Source: Lysinibacillus parviboronicapiens
Lineage (GTDB): Bacteria; Bacillota; Bacilli; Bacillales_A; Planococcaceae
Direction: 5' to 3'
Length of the DNA stretch: 64,000 bases
NCBI RefSeq assembly: GCF_003049575.1
Contig: NZ_PYWI01000001.1
Location: 434,001 to 498,000, forward strand
Shown here: positions 24,187-33,620 of the stretch, one piece after another
How the letters are laid out: the number at the start of each line of letters is the position of its first letter
Numbering within the stretch: the stretch's first letter is position 1
Notes under the pieces: generated by a model
The model's input: the letters and a program-made list of their open reading frames with translations, nothing else
What the model was told of the DNA's origin: nothing
The model's database searches: none
Translations under genes and position numbers: made by a program

Positions 24187-25915
24187 GACGTCGTTGCACC
24201 TCCCACTCTGACACCAGTAATACTAAAATAATGAGTATGAGCCAAGGCACAAATGAAGTCTTGGATACCTCTTCCTTGCCACTTTCTTGTAATTCTCCAA
24301 GTGTATAACTCGTGCCTTTTTCGATCACACGCTCCTGTGCCTGAAGTTGCACGATGAGGCGTTTTTCCTCACCATTAGAGCGTGCTGTGGAAACTCCCGG
24401 CTTCATCGGCGCTGTTAATAAACCATTTGTAACCGTCGATAAAAATTCATCATCCTGTGCATAAACACTCCACTCTCCTTGCGCTAAAGCAACTGAGCGC
24501 TGTTCATTTGGCGTAAAAATCCCCAGTGAACCAATTGATTCAGCTAATTGTTGTTGGGCACTCCATAAGAATAGTGGGAATGAGGGATGCAATGGCCAAT
24601 CGGTATCGGCTATATCCGCTAGTATGATAATATCTCCTTCTGTTGAACGCTGAATAAATGGTTTATCTCCAACAGTGGCAATTGTTTTATAGCCATCAAA
24701 TGCAGGATAAAGTGCACTTACATAAATATCTTTTAAATCACTGAATGCAAATAAAGCGTCATTCGTGGTTTTCACGACACCATTCATTTCAATCTTTTCG
24801 CTATCATCACGTCCAAATAATACAATCGGCTTGACCATTTCTTTCAGCAAGGCTGTTTGATTTGTCACCACGGTAGCATCTTGACTGTCTACCATTTGTA
24901 AGGGTGGAACAATCTTTACGCCACTGTTTATTGTTTGGAACCCCTTTTGAATAAGTTGATGCATATCTTGATCAACAACTACTTTGGAAGTGGCTGTTTG
25001 TAACAATACCGATTGACTATTATCGATGGCATAATCGTCTTGCACATCAATGATCGCAGTCATCGAATCCACCAACGGTAAGTCTTTAAACGTTTTAGTC
25101 ACTGCTTCGTTTGCTGGTATTGTGACCTTCTCTGTTATAACTTCTTCACCCTTAGCATTTTCTAGCGTAAGAGTCAGATTATGCTCTTTGCCTGTATCAT
25201 TTTGCAACTGTACAAGTGCCATCGTTGCTTTTCCGTCTGTTGTAGCAGCAAACTTTGTAATGGCTATATTGGTTAAATCCTTCGCTGATCCTTGGACAAT
25301 CCATTTCACCGAATCCTTTTCCATCGGTAATTGCTTCTTGTCGAGTGTATCTGTAAAGACATAAATCGATGTCGGTGTCTCACCGACAAAAGCTTGCGCC
25401 ACATCAAGTGCTTTATTCATTTGCGCAGTTTCATATGTCACTTGCAAATCCTGGACAGCTTTCTCAATATCTTTAGCGTTTGTTTCTTGCTGTAAAACGG
25501 CATGCGGAGTATTACCTGTCGTAATAAGTGTCACAGGTCTTCCATCAAGCTGATTGACTAACGACAACATTTCCTTTTTATGTGCATCAAATGTTGACTG
25601 CTCTTTCCCTGCTAGCATTGTCGCAGATGTATCAACAATGAAAATGGTTTGTGCTCCTGCAATCGTTGACTTTTTTACATATGGATTCATCAGCGCGAGT
25701 ACTAGTAGAAGAAGTGCTAACAGTTGCAAATAGAGCAATGCATTTTTTTGTAAATGCTTTAAGTATGGGGATACACGTGTCTCCTGCATAATTTCCGACC
25801 AGAAGAGTGTTGAAGACACACTTTGATCGGTATATTTTTTTCGAAAGAAATAATATAGTAGGACAATGACCGGGATGATGGCCGTCCAGCTAAAAAGTAT
25901 TTGACTAAAGCCCAA
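24170..25915 (-). CDS. BatA/VWA-type membrane protein
   Basis: A 581-residue protein. The N terminus has two helices (about residues 8-25 and 57-77) with the basic BatA-like segment between. A VWA domain follows with FIVDTSATMLAGKEQS, an imperfect MIDAS (DxSxT then M). A long extracytoplasmic part leads to a C-terminal helix (WLILIILVLLVSEW) and an Arg-rich tail. Such proteins accompany MoxR ATPases and DUF58 proteins across bacteria. The gap to the DUF58 gene is 11 bp. No specific substrate can be named. Confidence 0.83.
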   Translation of the reverse strand: MGFSQILFSWTAIIPVIVLLYYFFRKKYTDQSVSSTLFWSEIMQETRVSPYLKHLQKNALLYLQLLALLLLVLALMNPYVKKSTIAGAQTIFIVDTSATMLAGKEQSTFDAHKKEMLSLVNQLDGRPVTLITTGNTPHAVLQQETNAKDIEKAVQDLQVTYETAQMNKALDVAQAFVGETPTSIYVFTDTLDKKQLPMEKDSVKWIVQGSAKDLTNIAITKFAATTDGKATMALVQLQNDTGKEHNLTLTLENAKGEEVITEKVTIPANEAVTKTFKDLPLVDSMTAIIDVQDDYAIDNSQSVLLQTATSKVVVDQDMHQLIQKGFQTINSGVKIVPPLQMVDSQDATVVTNQTALLKEMVKPIVLFGRDDSEKIEMNGVVKTTNDALFAFSDLKDIYVSALYPAFDGYKTIATVGDKPFIQRSTEGDIIILADIADTDWPLHPSFPLFLWSAQQQLAESIGSLGIFTPNEQRSVALAQGEWSVYAQDDEFLSTVTNGLLTAPMKPGVSTARSNGEEKRLIVQLQAQERVIEKGTSYTLGELQESGKEEVSKTSFVPWLILIILVLLVSEWEVQRRRGFTN

Positions 25916-25926
25916 TACGGCTCACC

Positions 25927-26802
25927 TCACCTAATCCAATGTGCTTTTAATAATTGTTGAAAGACGGCATGCTGAAGTCCATCTTCCACCTTCAGTTGTA
26001 ATTTTCGAACACCGAAGCGTCGACAAATTGCCTCAAACTCTTCTTCATGTAAACGTCTTCTTGCCTCATACGTATCAAGTACCTTGGATGACATCGTAAC
26101 ATTCACATCACGACCCGTTTCACGATCAAGTAAACGAACATCCCCACTATAATTTGGAGATAATTCTTCCTGTGTAACGATTTGTAGAATGCGCACATCC
26201 CCTGCAAAACGTGGCAACCTTTTCAATAGCTGTTCCCATTCTTCGATTGCTTCTAGACCATCTGTCACTATAAATAGCACCGTGCTGTCTTTAGGCATTG
26301 CTTTTAATGCTCCCTGTGCAAAGCTACTAGTATATGTCGCATCTTCAATGTCAGTCACTATTTGTAAGAAGGCACGCCGATACATTGCACCTTTTCGACG
26401 AAACGGTGGCTTCATGTCTTCTTGAACAACTGAAAATGATAATCGATCATCACGACCAAGCACCATTAAGCCAAGTGACGCAACAATTTGCCGAGCAAAA
26501 GTCCATTTTGCTTGCTCACCCATAGATTTGGTGGTGTCTAATAAAATGTGAACACGCATCTCTTGTTCATCTAAAAAACGTTTAATGAAATATTTATCAG
26601 TTCTCGCAAAGACGTTCCAATCCACCTGTCTTACATCATCACCTAGGTGATATTCACGAAAATCCGAAAAATCGAGCGATGCCCCGAAACGTTGCGAACG
26701 GTGCGAGCCCTTATGTTGCCCACGCAATTTGGAGGCCGTCGCCACTTGGAAGCGACTAATTTTCGCTAGCCAATCTTCGGGCAATAATATTCTCTGAGTC
26801 AC
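25927..26802 (-). CDS. DUF58-domain protein
   Basis: A 291-residue soluble protein. The segment SLDFSDFREYHLGDDVRQVDWNVFARTDKYFIKRF is the classic DUF58 signature, followed by a VWA-like fold starting HILLDTTKSM. DUF58 proteins are partners of MoxR ATPases. The ATG overlaps the MoxR stop by 4 bp, which shows translational coupling and likely fixed stoichiometry. Confidence 0.92.
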   Translation of the reverse strand: MTQRILLPEDWLAKISRFQVATASKLRGQHKGSHRSQRFGASLDFSDFREYHLGDDVRQVDWNVFARTDKYFIKRFLDEQEMRVHILLDTTKSMGEQAKWTFARQIVASLGLMVLGRDDRLSFSVVQEDMKPPFRRKGAMYRRAFLQIVTDIEDATYTSSFAQGALKAMPKDSTVLFIVTDGLEAIEEWEQLLKRLPRFAGDVRILQIVTQEELSPNYSGDVRLLDRETGRDVNVTMSSKVLDTYEARRRLHEEEFEAICRRFGVRKLQLKVEDGLQHAVFQQLLKAHWIR

Positions 26803-27794
26803 CCGCTAACACCTTGCTGTACTTTTTCTAAAATAATGTCTATCACATCATCTGCCGTTTTCCCTGAAGCCTCCCCTTCATAGTTCAGCAGCATACGATG
26901 ACGTAGTACAGGCTTCGCTACGGATTTAATATCCGCAACTGATACATGGAAGCGTCCATTCATCAGTGCTCTTGCTTTTGCTAGTTTTATTAAACTTTGT
27001 AAGCCACGAGGACCGCTACCATACATGGCATATTGCTTCACTTCATCTATGGCATCCACTCTTTCAGGATGTGTTGCCACAACAAGATCAGCTGCAAATT
27101 CAAGCATTTCATCTGCGACAAGTACTTCTTTCACCATTTGTTGTGCGAGCAGGAGTCCTTCTGTATCCATTATTTTTTGTAGGGTGATTTCCTGTGCTCC
27201 AGTTGTTCGTTTCATGATGTCCATCAGTTCACTTTTCTCTGGATACGGAACGAGAATTTTGCAAAGAAAACGGTCCATTTGTGCCTCTGGTAATGGATAT
27301 GTCCCCTCCATTTCAATTGGATTTTGGGTAGCTAGCACAAAGAATGGTTTTGCCATTTTCTTCGTATCCCCTAAAATTGTTACGGTTTTTTCCCCCATTG
27401 CCTCAAGCAGTGCACTTTGTGTTTTCGGTGTAGCACGGTTAATTTCATCTGCTAATACCATTTGGCTAAAAATTGGCCCTGGCTGGAACGTAAATTGTTG
27501 TTTACCATCTGCTGTGCGCTCAATCATACTCGTTCCTGTAATATCGGCAGGCATTAAATCTGGCGTAAATTGAATACGCGAGAAGGATAAATCCAACACC
27601 TCTGATATTGTGCGAATTAGCATTGTTTTCCCTAAGCCTGGTAGTCCCTCTAACAGCGCATGACCATCTGCAAGAACAGCATACAATGTATAATCAATCG
27701 CTTGCTCTTGACCAACTATAAAGCGATGAATTTCTGCTTTGACTTGTTGTAAATTCGTACTCATTTCCATATATTGTTGTTCTGTAAATGCCAT
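26799..27794 (-). CDS. MoxR-family AAA+ ATPase
   Basis: A 331-residue ATPase. Walker A is LEGLPGLGKTML (about residues 48-59), Walker B LADEINRATPKTQSALLEAM, and sensor 1 FVLATQNPIEMEGTYPLPEAQMDRF is characteristic of MoxR. These ATPases act as chaperones that activate or insert metal into partner complexes, usually with VWA-domain proteins as here. The ribosome site is AGGAGGAAAAGAA. It sits centrally in the operon, before DUF58 and the two VWA proteins. Confidence 0.95.
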   Translation of the reverse strand: MAFTEQQYMEMSTNLQQVKAEIHRFIVGQEQAIDYTLYAVLADGHALLEGLPGLGKTMLIRTISEVLDLSFSRIQFTPDLMPADITGTSMIERTADGKQQFTFQPGPIFSQMVLADEINRATPKTQSALLEAMGEKTVTILGDTKKMAKPFFVLATQNPIEMEGTYPLPEAQMDRFLCKILVPYPEKSELMDIMKRTTGAQEITLQKIMDTEGLLLAQQMVKEVLVADEMLEFAADLVVATHPERVDAIDEVKQYAMYGSGPRGLQSLIKLAKARALMNGRFHVSVADIKSVAKPVLRHRMLLNYEGEASGKTADDVIDIILEKVQQGVSG

Positions 27795-27805
27795 TTCTTT
27801 TCCTC

Positions 27806-29239
27806 CTACTGCGACTCAATTGACGTGAAATAAGATTGCACGACATTTTGTAAATCCTTCGGTAATTGTAAACGCTCTGAGCTTTCTAAATAACTGTCTT
27901 TATAAGAGCCTAAAACTTCATCATATGGACGAATCGAACCTTTTGTAATCGGTCCATTTCCTTGCTGCTCCGAAACATGTGAGCCGTCTCCTAATGCTCC
28001 TCCATCTACAGTGGTTTCACTTGAACCACCTAACCGCTCAGGCATTGTTAAGAGGTTTCGGCCACCTTGTCCTGTTCCTGCACCGTTTCCTAAACCTGAA
28101 CCCTGACCAGAGCCACTGCCTTGACCTTGACCTTGACCCTGGCCTTGTCCCTGTCCTTGGCCCTGTCCTTGGCCCTGTCCTTGGCCTTGACCATTGCCCT
28201 GTCCTTGCTGATTACTTTGACTAGACCCTTGCGCTTGCCCATTGCTATTTTGCCCCTGCTGCCCACCTTGTTGATTGTTTGACTGCGCATTACCAGCAGG
28301 ATTTTGATTGGTATTCGCATTGGTGCTGTTTTGTTGATTGCTATTTGCGCTATTGGCACTTGCAATGGCATTTTGTAATGAATTACTTGCTGGCTTGCCG
28401 AGCTTACTCATTGCTGTTTGAGTAGTATTCGCATTTTGCGTTAGCTCTTGCTGCATTTGAGCAAGCTCCTTCAATTGTTCAAGTTGTTCTTTAGATAAGC
28501 CTTGCCCCTCAGATGCACCGTCTTCACTAGCCGTTTGCTTATCCTTTAATTGTTGTTCCTTTAACGCAAGTTCTTTTTGCTTTTTCACGACTTCACGTAG
28601 TGCTTCTTCAGCTGTATCTGTCTCTTTTAATATATTTTGTAATTCTTTTATCTGCTCTTTCACTTCTTTTGTTTCTGCTTTTTTTTCTAATTTAGCAACT
28701 TCTTTTTTTATATCCTCGATGACCGCCTTTTCTTTTTCTACCTCTATCGCTTCAATTTGTGTAGTAGCTGGGAACATATAGAGCACCGCTAACACAACAG
28801 CTGTTGTAAATAGTCCAATAAATGCTGGAGGTCGAAACAAAGCTTTCTTTCGAACTTTAAATTCAGAGAATGCTTTTTCTGCCTTTTGGACTGCTTTTGC
28901 AAGTAGTGATTGAACCAATGGATCTTCATCTTCTTTAAATGACAAAGCTGTAACCAGTTCATTATGCGAGAAATAATAATCGAGTGTGTGTAATGCCTCT
29001 TTCTCACTTACACGCTTCCACCACATGATGACAATTGTTGCAATTATCCCAACTAGAAAGACAACCAATGCCGTTTGACGGTAATACGGCCAGACAAATA
29101 GCCTAGAGATAAGGATGAGGGAAGCACTAGAAAGCAATGCCAAAAACAAGCCGTACTGTGCAATAGGAATGCTTTTTTCGAATGTTAGACTCGTTTTTGC
29201 ACGCTGTATATATTTTTGTAATTGCTTACGACGCTCCAT
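27806..29239 (-). CDS. Membrane protein with coiled coil and Gly-Gln repeat tract
   Basis: A 477-residue protein. Two N-terminal helices (about residues 25-70) and a third at about 133-155 precede a Lys/Glu-rich coiled coil (about 165-245), an Asn/Gln-rich linker and a (GQ)n tract of about 25-30 residues near 360. The C terminus resumes normal composition and includes NLLTMPERLGGSSETTVDGG. No domain with known function is recognised. It is 12 bp after the ABC permease gene and 11 bp before MoxR, so it belongs to the same complex or envelope process. The repeat tract is probably length-variable. Confidence 0.8.
   Translation of the reverse strand: MERRKQLQKYIQRAKTSLTFEKSIPIAQYGLFLALLSSASLILISRLFVWPYYRQTALVVFLVGIIATIVIMWWKRVSEKEALHTLDYYFSHNELVTALSFKEDEDPLVQSLLAKAVQKAEKAFSEFKVRKKALFRPPAFIGLFTTAVVLAVLYMFPATTQIEAIEVEKEKAVIEDIKKEVAKLEKKAETKEVKEQIKELQNILKETDTAEEALREVVKKQKELALKEQQLKDKQTASEDGASEGQGLSKEQLEQLKELAQMQQELTQNANTTQTAMSKLGKPASNSLQNAIASANSANSNQQNSTNANTNQNPAGNAQSNNQQGGQQGQNSNGQAQGSSQSNQQGQGNGQGQGQGQGQGQGQGQGQGQGQGQGSGSGQGSGLGNGAGTGQGGRNLLTMPERLGGSSETTVDGGALGDGSHVSEQQGNGPITKGSIRPYDEVLGSYKDSYLESSERLQLPKDLQNVVQSYFTSIESQ
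28119..28207. repeat. In-gene tandem repeat encoding Gly-Gln
   Basis: About 90 bp built from variants of the minus-strand hexamer GGCCAG/GGACAG/GGTCAA, with longer 12- and 18-bp identical blocks. It keeps frame inside the 477-residue protein gene. Slippage here would change protein length by multiples of two residues. Confidence 0.8.
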
Positions 29240-29251
29240 AGGGTTTCCTCC

Positions 29252-30097
29252 TCATCGATTGCTTTTCATATTGGCACGTAATTTTTTAATAGCAACTGTT
29301 AAGCTAAGAACAATAATGACTATATACACTAGTAAATAAGTAATCCACACTGGGAAATCCACACCTGAAAGCTCTGCTAAAGCGTCCCCCATGTCTGAAG
29401 AAATAAGTGTCAACATTAATGCACCTGGGTTTATGGATGCCCAGAAATACGTCATATAGGAAACACTCGTCCCTATGGCATTCCCCATTTGATGAAAGGC
29501 CATTGTTAAAAAGAAGAAAAATGCAGTGATCCCGCCTAAAAAGATTATCGAGCCATACGTTGCAATCATCGCAACAATTGTTTTTTTTGTAATGGTAGAG
29601 AACATCACCCCGATACTACCAATCGCAATGACAGTCACTAAGTAAAATAAAAAGATAGCAACTAATTGAGAAGGCGATACCCCACCAAATAAAAACACTA
29701 AACTATACAAAGGTAGTCCTGCGATTAACATTAGCACTAAAAATGCCACCGAAGAAAATAACTTTCCAATCACAATTTGTGTTGAACTTTGTGTTGTAGT
29801 CAATAAAATATTTAATGTTTGCTTTTCACGTTCACTACTAATAGCACCAGCCGTTAAACTTGGTGTGATAAATAGAACCAGTGCCATTTGCAATATCGTT
29901 AACACAGCAAACATCATAAAGCTTATCTCAGGTCTAAAGAAACCCTTGCCTGTAAATTCAGTTGTCAGTAGTAAAAAACCTGCGATAAAAATACAAATAA
30001 CTGCTAAATAAAACATCAAACCTGAAAAGCTTTTAAAAGAACGGAAGCGTAACTTCAATTCTTTAACGAGTACGGGATTATAAAATCGCTCCATCAT
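29252..30097 (-). CDS. ABC transporter permease
   Basis: A 281-residue integral membrane protein with six predicted helices, ABC-2 type. It begins MMERFYNPVLVKELKLRFRSFKSF, the amphipathic start common to these permeases, and contains LTAGAISSEREKQTLNILLTT, the conserved cytoplasmic segment. It overlaps the ATPase gene by 4 bp. It probably exports or positions an envelope component together with the large surface protein encoded first. Confidence 0.88.
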   Translation of the reverse strand: MMERFYNPVLVKELKLRFRSFKSFSGLMFYLAVICIFIAGFLLLTTEFTGKGFFRPEISFMMFAVLTILQMALVLFITPSLTAGAISSEREKQTLNILLTTTQSSTQIVIGKLFSSVAFLVLMLIAGLPLYSLVFLFGGVSPSQLVAIFLFYLVTVIAIGSIGVMFSTITKKTIVAMIATYGSIIFLGGITAFFFFLTMAFHQMGNAIGTSVSYMTYFWASINPGALMLTLISSDMGDALAELSGVDFPVWITYLLVYIVIIVLSLTVAIKKLRANMKSNR

Positions 30098-31029
30098 TGA
30101 TTGTCCGCTCCTTTCGTAATCGCCATAAAGACGTCCTCTAAATCCTTTTCTTCTTCACTTAGTGCATAAATCGGTAAATCTGCAAGGATTGCTGTTTTCA
30201 GTAGTGTTACTTGTTGCGCATCAGTTCCACGGTAATTAAAGGCTATCTCTAAGCGATTATCCATTACATCAATGGAAGAAATAAGGGGATCTTCTTCTAA
30301 AAATGCACGTACCTCGCTTAAACGTTCCGCTACCTTAATGACAATGCGCTTCTCTCCCTGTAATTGCGCTTGTATTGTTGCAACATTACCATGAGCGATT
30401 AGTTTCCCATTATCAATAACACCTATTTCATCACACATTTCTGCAAGTTCAGGCAAAATATGTGAGGAGATTAAAATGGTTTTTCCCATTGATTTTAAAT
30501 TTCTTAAAATATCTCGCATTTCTACGCGAGCACGTGGATCAAGTCCTGATGCTGGTTCATCCAATATCAATACTTTTGGATCGTGGATTAAAGCGCGTGC
30601 AAGACATAAACGTTGCTTCATGCCTCGTGATAGTAAATCTACATAGTCAAAACGCTTATTTGTTAAATTCACAAGCTCTAACAACTGTGGAATTAATACT
30701 TTACGCTCCGTCGCGCCAATGCCATAACTCGCACCATAAAAATCTAAATATTCATCTACTTTTAGTTGATCGTATACACCAAAGAAATCCGGCATATAAC
30801 CTATTTGCTTGCGTACTTCCTTTGGTTCTTTGATAACGCTTTTTCCATTGATAAGGGCATCGCCAGAAGTTGGGGAGAGTAATGTTGCTAAAATCGAAAA
30901 TGTTGTCGATTTCCCAGCACCATTTGCGCCAACAAAGCCGAACACAATTCCTTCCTCAAGTGATAGGTTTAAATGGTCTAACGCTGTAAAGGAGCCATAT
31001 CGTTTTGTTAAATCACGAATTTCAATCAT
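30094..31029 (-). CDS. ABC transporter ATP-binding protein
   Basis: A 311-residue ATPase of the ABC-2 exporter type. Walker A is GANGAGKST (about residues 34-42), the signature LLSRGMKQRLCLARAL, Walker B KVLILDEPASGLD and the H-loop ISSHILPEL. The C-terminal extension of about 90 residues is typical of this class. The ATG overlaps the stop of the first operon gene by 4 bp. Confidence 0.93.
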   Translation of the reverse strand: MIEIRDLTKRYGSFTALDHLNLSLEEGIVFGFVGANGAGKSTTFSILATLLSPTSGDALINGKSVIKEPKEVRKQIGYMPDFFGVYDQLKVDEYLDFYGASYGIGATERKVLIPQLLELVNLTNKRFDYVDLLSRGMKQRLCLARALIHDPKVLILDEPASGLDPRARVEMRDILRNLKSMGKTILISSHILPELAEMCDEIGVIDNGKLIAHGNVATIQAQLQGEKRIVIKVAERLSEVRAFLEEDPLISSIDVMDNRLEIAFNYRGTDAQQVTLLKTAILADLPIYALSEEEKDLEDVFMAITKGADNQ

Positions 31030-33419
31030 TCCTTCGCCACTCCTTTCAGCTCAATATTTGGTAATTTTGTTTGCTCACCTGTTTGATCCGGTCCAAACTT
31101 AATTTGTACGCGTAGTTCACCATTTTCATTTACGTATTGCATAATATTGTCCGTAAACGTTTGCTTTGTATCAACCATAGGCTCAAAGATGTTCGTTTCA
31201 TTATTCCAAAGAGCAAGTTGCATGCGCTTGACATCCAGATTTGAAATAACAAGTTCATTTAATGATTGAACAGATGCCATAAAATTATCTGGCATGGCCA
31301 TTGTAACTTCATATAAACCGTCTGATAGGTACCAGTTATTTAGTTGTTCGTCTATTTTGTCAAAATAGGCATTCGCTGATTGTGGACTCACTGTATAAGT
31401 AAAGTTTGTACGCTTCATTGTAAATGGACCTGTTAAATCCACTTTTCCTTCAAATGGCTGTATGAAATATGAAATAGGTGACATGTTAGCACTTGTCTCA
31501 AGTTCTACCCCGACAACTGCTTGTTCTGCCCAAGCAGCAATTACTGGTTGCTTGTCTTTTTCTGCAAGCGGCAGTGCGAACGATTTCATACGCTCGATAC
31601 GAAGAGGATCTACATCTTCTTTCTTCTTTGGATAATTATAATTGTAATTATTAAACGAAGATGGCTTTTGCAGTACCGTTGACTTCAGTTCCTTGTCCAC
31701 TTTTAGTGTGCCGTTCGGCTCGATATCCCCAAGCTTTACTTCTTTAATTCCTGAAATTAACGTGACATCCTTTAATTCAAACGGGAAATTATTCTTAATT
31801 GTCCCAGAGAGCTTTTCATTTTTAAGTGTAATATCGATATCCATCTTACCGATGTCTTTTGCAGTTGTTTTCCCCGCAAATGATTGAACAGACCAATAGC
31901 TTAAATTTCGTAATGTTAATGTCGAGCCATTAGCGTGTTCCTTAATATACGATGTTTCATGTAAATCGCCTACCGTACCAGTGATATTATTATTGTTCCG
32001 TAATGCCAGTGCAGTTGTATTTTTATCTGCCTCTACAACAAAATCTCCACTACGATTCGTTAAAATCGATTCAACATAATAGCCATTTATACTACTATCC
32101 TCATTTACTTTATAGAAGGCTGATTGCTGTACTTGTGGTTGTACGATACGATCTTTAGCACCAAAAATAAAGAGCGCAATCGAGATTGCAACTGAAATAG
32201 CTGGTATTAACCACCACGCATGTTCACGTTTATCCATTTTTTTCAGGACAAAATAAAGAAGAGGTCCGATAATTAAAATATACAAAATAATGACGATTAA
32301 CATATAGCTAACAGACACTTCAAATGAGGGGAATAATTCATTAATGGAACGCAGTTCATATGAAATTTGATCCATTGTGGATTGTCCTTGCATCATCCCT
32401 TGTTGGGACAAGGTTTGGATATTTAACATTTTTGCAGTTAATGCGGCGTATCCATCCATTGATGCTAAAGGCTGATCTCCTAATGAGAATGTTGTTTGCA
32501 CAATTTCCCCACTACCAAGCTTTTTCTTTGCAGCTAGTGTTGTGTCATTTTCTTTTAAAATAGCAACGCTTCCTTGATTATCGGTTGCTGTATAAACGGA
32601 AATATCTTTTGTAAAGATACCTCCACCTGATAATTTTGTTAAACTTCCTGCTGAAACCGTCTTCATTTGTTGTGATAATGTCAGTGGTAAATAATCTTTA
32701 AAGATGCCCGCAGTTGTCAGTACTTGATCAGAAGCACCAAGTAATAAAGTACCTCCATCCTGTACCCATTTCAATAAAGCTTCCTGTTGATTTTGAGATA
32801 GGTCGGCAATAGAGATTTCATCGACTGCAATAATATTCGCCATCGCATAGCCTTGTGCATCCTCCGGCAAAGTAAAGTCTTTTAGTTGATTCAAATTAAA
32901 AATTTCTACATTACCAGACGAAGAAAACTGTGATAACCGCAAATAAGCAGATAAGCGGTCACTTTTATCCGTTAATGTATAGATAAATGTTGTGGAAGGA
33001 TCTAAAAAGTTTGCTTGTAAACGTTTTGTTCCTTTATAAGCAACCTTTTTTCCTTTTTCAATGCTCCCCTCATAAAAGGCAAACAAATCTGCTTCTGAAT
33101 AGCTATAATCTGCTAGTCCATCCAAATATAGCTCAATTGTTTTTTCTTCACCTGCTGCTATATCTAGCGGTAGTACAAGCGCTGATGCAGCCTCAAAGGA
33201 ACTTGACGCATTTATCGCCATGTCTCCTGAAAAATCAGCTCCATTATTTTTCACTGTTACTTGTAATGGCACAACAGATTGATATTTTGCTTTTCCCGCC
33301 ATTCCCGCATGGGCTTGCACTTCTAAGGTTGGTGCGGCGCTTGCCTGCGATACAGGTAGCATAAAGCTCATAACAAACATTAATAGAACTATAAGTGCCG
33401 TTATACTCGATTTTTTCAA
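31026..33419 (-). CDS. Large secreted/membrane-anchored protein, first gene of the MoxR operon
   Basis: A 797-residue protein. A signal peptide (about residues 1-28, ending VSQASAA) is followed by a long extracytoplasmic region and two central helices around residues 375-430 (ISVSYMLIVIILYILIIGPLLYF and LIPAISVAISIALFIFG). A further beta-rich region makes up the C terminus. I recognise no enzymatic motif; it resembles uncharacterised Bacillales proteins found beside MoxR/VWA genes. The start is TTG, with AAGGGG at the right distance. It leads the eight-gene operon and overlaps the ATPase gene by 4 bp. Confidence 0.82.
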   Translation of the reverse strand: MKKSSITALIVLLMFVMSFMLPVSQASAAPTLEVQAHAGMAGKAKYQSVVPLQVTVKNNGADFSGDMAINASSSFEAASALVLPLDIAAGEEKTIELYLDGLADYSYSEADLFAFYEGSIEKGKKVAYKGTKRLQANFLDPSTTFIYTLTDKSDRLSAYLRLSQFSSSGNVEIFNLNQLKDFTLPEDAQGYAMANIIAVDEISIADLSQNQQEALLKWVQDGGTLLLGASDQVLTTAGIFKDYLPLTLSQQMKTVSAGSLTKLSGGGIFTKDISVYTATDNQGSVAILKENDTTLAAKKKLGSGEIVQTTFSLGDQPLASMDGYAALTAKMLNIQTLSQQGMMQGQSTMDQISYELRSINELFPSFEVSVSYMLIVIILYILIIGPLLYFVLKKMDKREHAWWLIPAISVAISIALFIFGAKDRIVQPQVQQSAFYKVNEDSSINGYYVESILTNRSGDFVVEADKNTTALALRNNNNITGTVGDLHETSYIKEHANGSTLTLRNLSYWSVQSFAGKTTAKDIGKMDIDITLKNEKLSGTIKNNFPFELKDVTLISGIKEVKLGDIEPNGTLKVDKELKSTVLQKPSSFNNYNYNYPKKKEDVDPLRIERMKSFALPLAEKDKQPVIAAWAEQAVVGVELETSANMSPISYFIQPFEGKVDLTGPFTMKRTNFTYTVSPQSANAYFDKIDEQLNNWYLSDGLYEVTMAMPDNFMASVQSLNELVISNLDVKRMQLALWNNETNIFEPMVDTKQTFTDNIMQYVNENGELRVQIKFGPDQTGEQTKLPNIELKGVAKE

Positions 33420-33556
33420 AAACTCAACCCCTTTTTTTACTTAACATATAGATGATTACATAATTATACGTTTTAAATTGCATTTTGTTCCATTTCTTAT
33501 GATATCTTCATGAATATTCATAAACTCTTAAGATTTAGACAGGTCAACAACAAAAA

Positions 33557-33610
33557 GGGCAAACCTACAAGTGATGGATGAATCACTTGGGGCTGCCCGT
33601 GTTTTTTGTG
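33557..33610. terminator. Terminator of ccpC
   Basis: A compound hairpin has GGGCA/TGCCC at the base (33557-33561/33594-33598) and AGTGAT/ATCACT inside. Both strands have T runs beyond the stem (GCCCTTTTTG on the minus strand). It lies about 20 bp past the ccpC stop. Confidence 0.75.
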
Positions 33611-33620
33611 AAGCTATATC

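Noticed and set aside
28119-28207. Repeated units as a CRISPR-like array
   Set aside because: Units are adjacent hexamers in frame with a protein; there are no spacers and no cas genes.
32933-32944. Exact third copy of ATAACCGCAAAT
   Set aside because: It lies inside the coding region of the 797-residue protein, single and far from a start, so it is probably chance.
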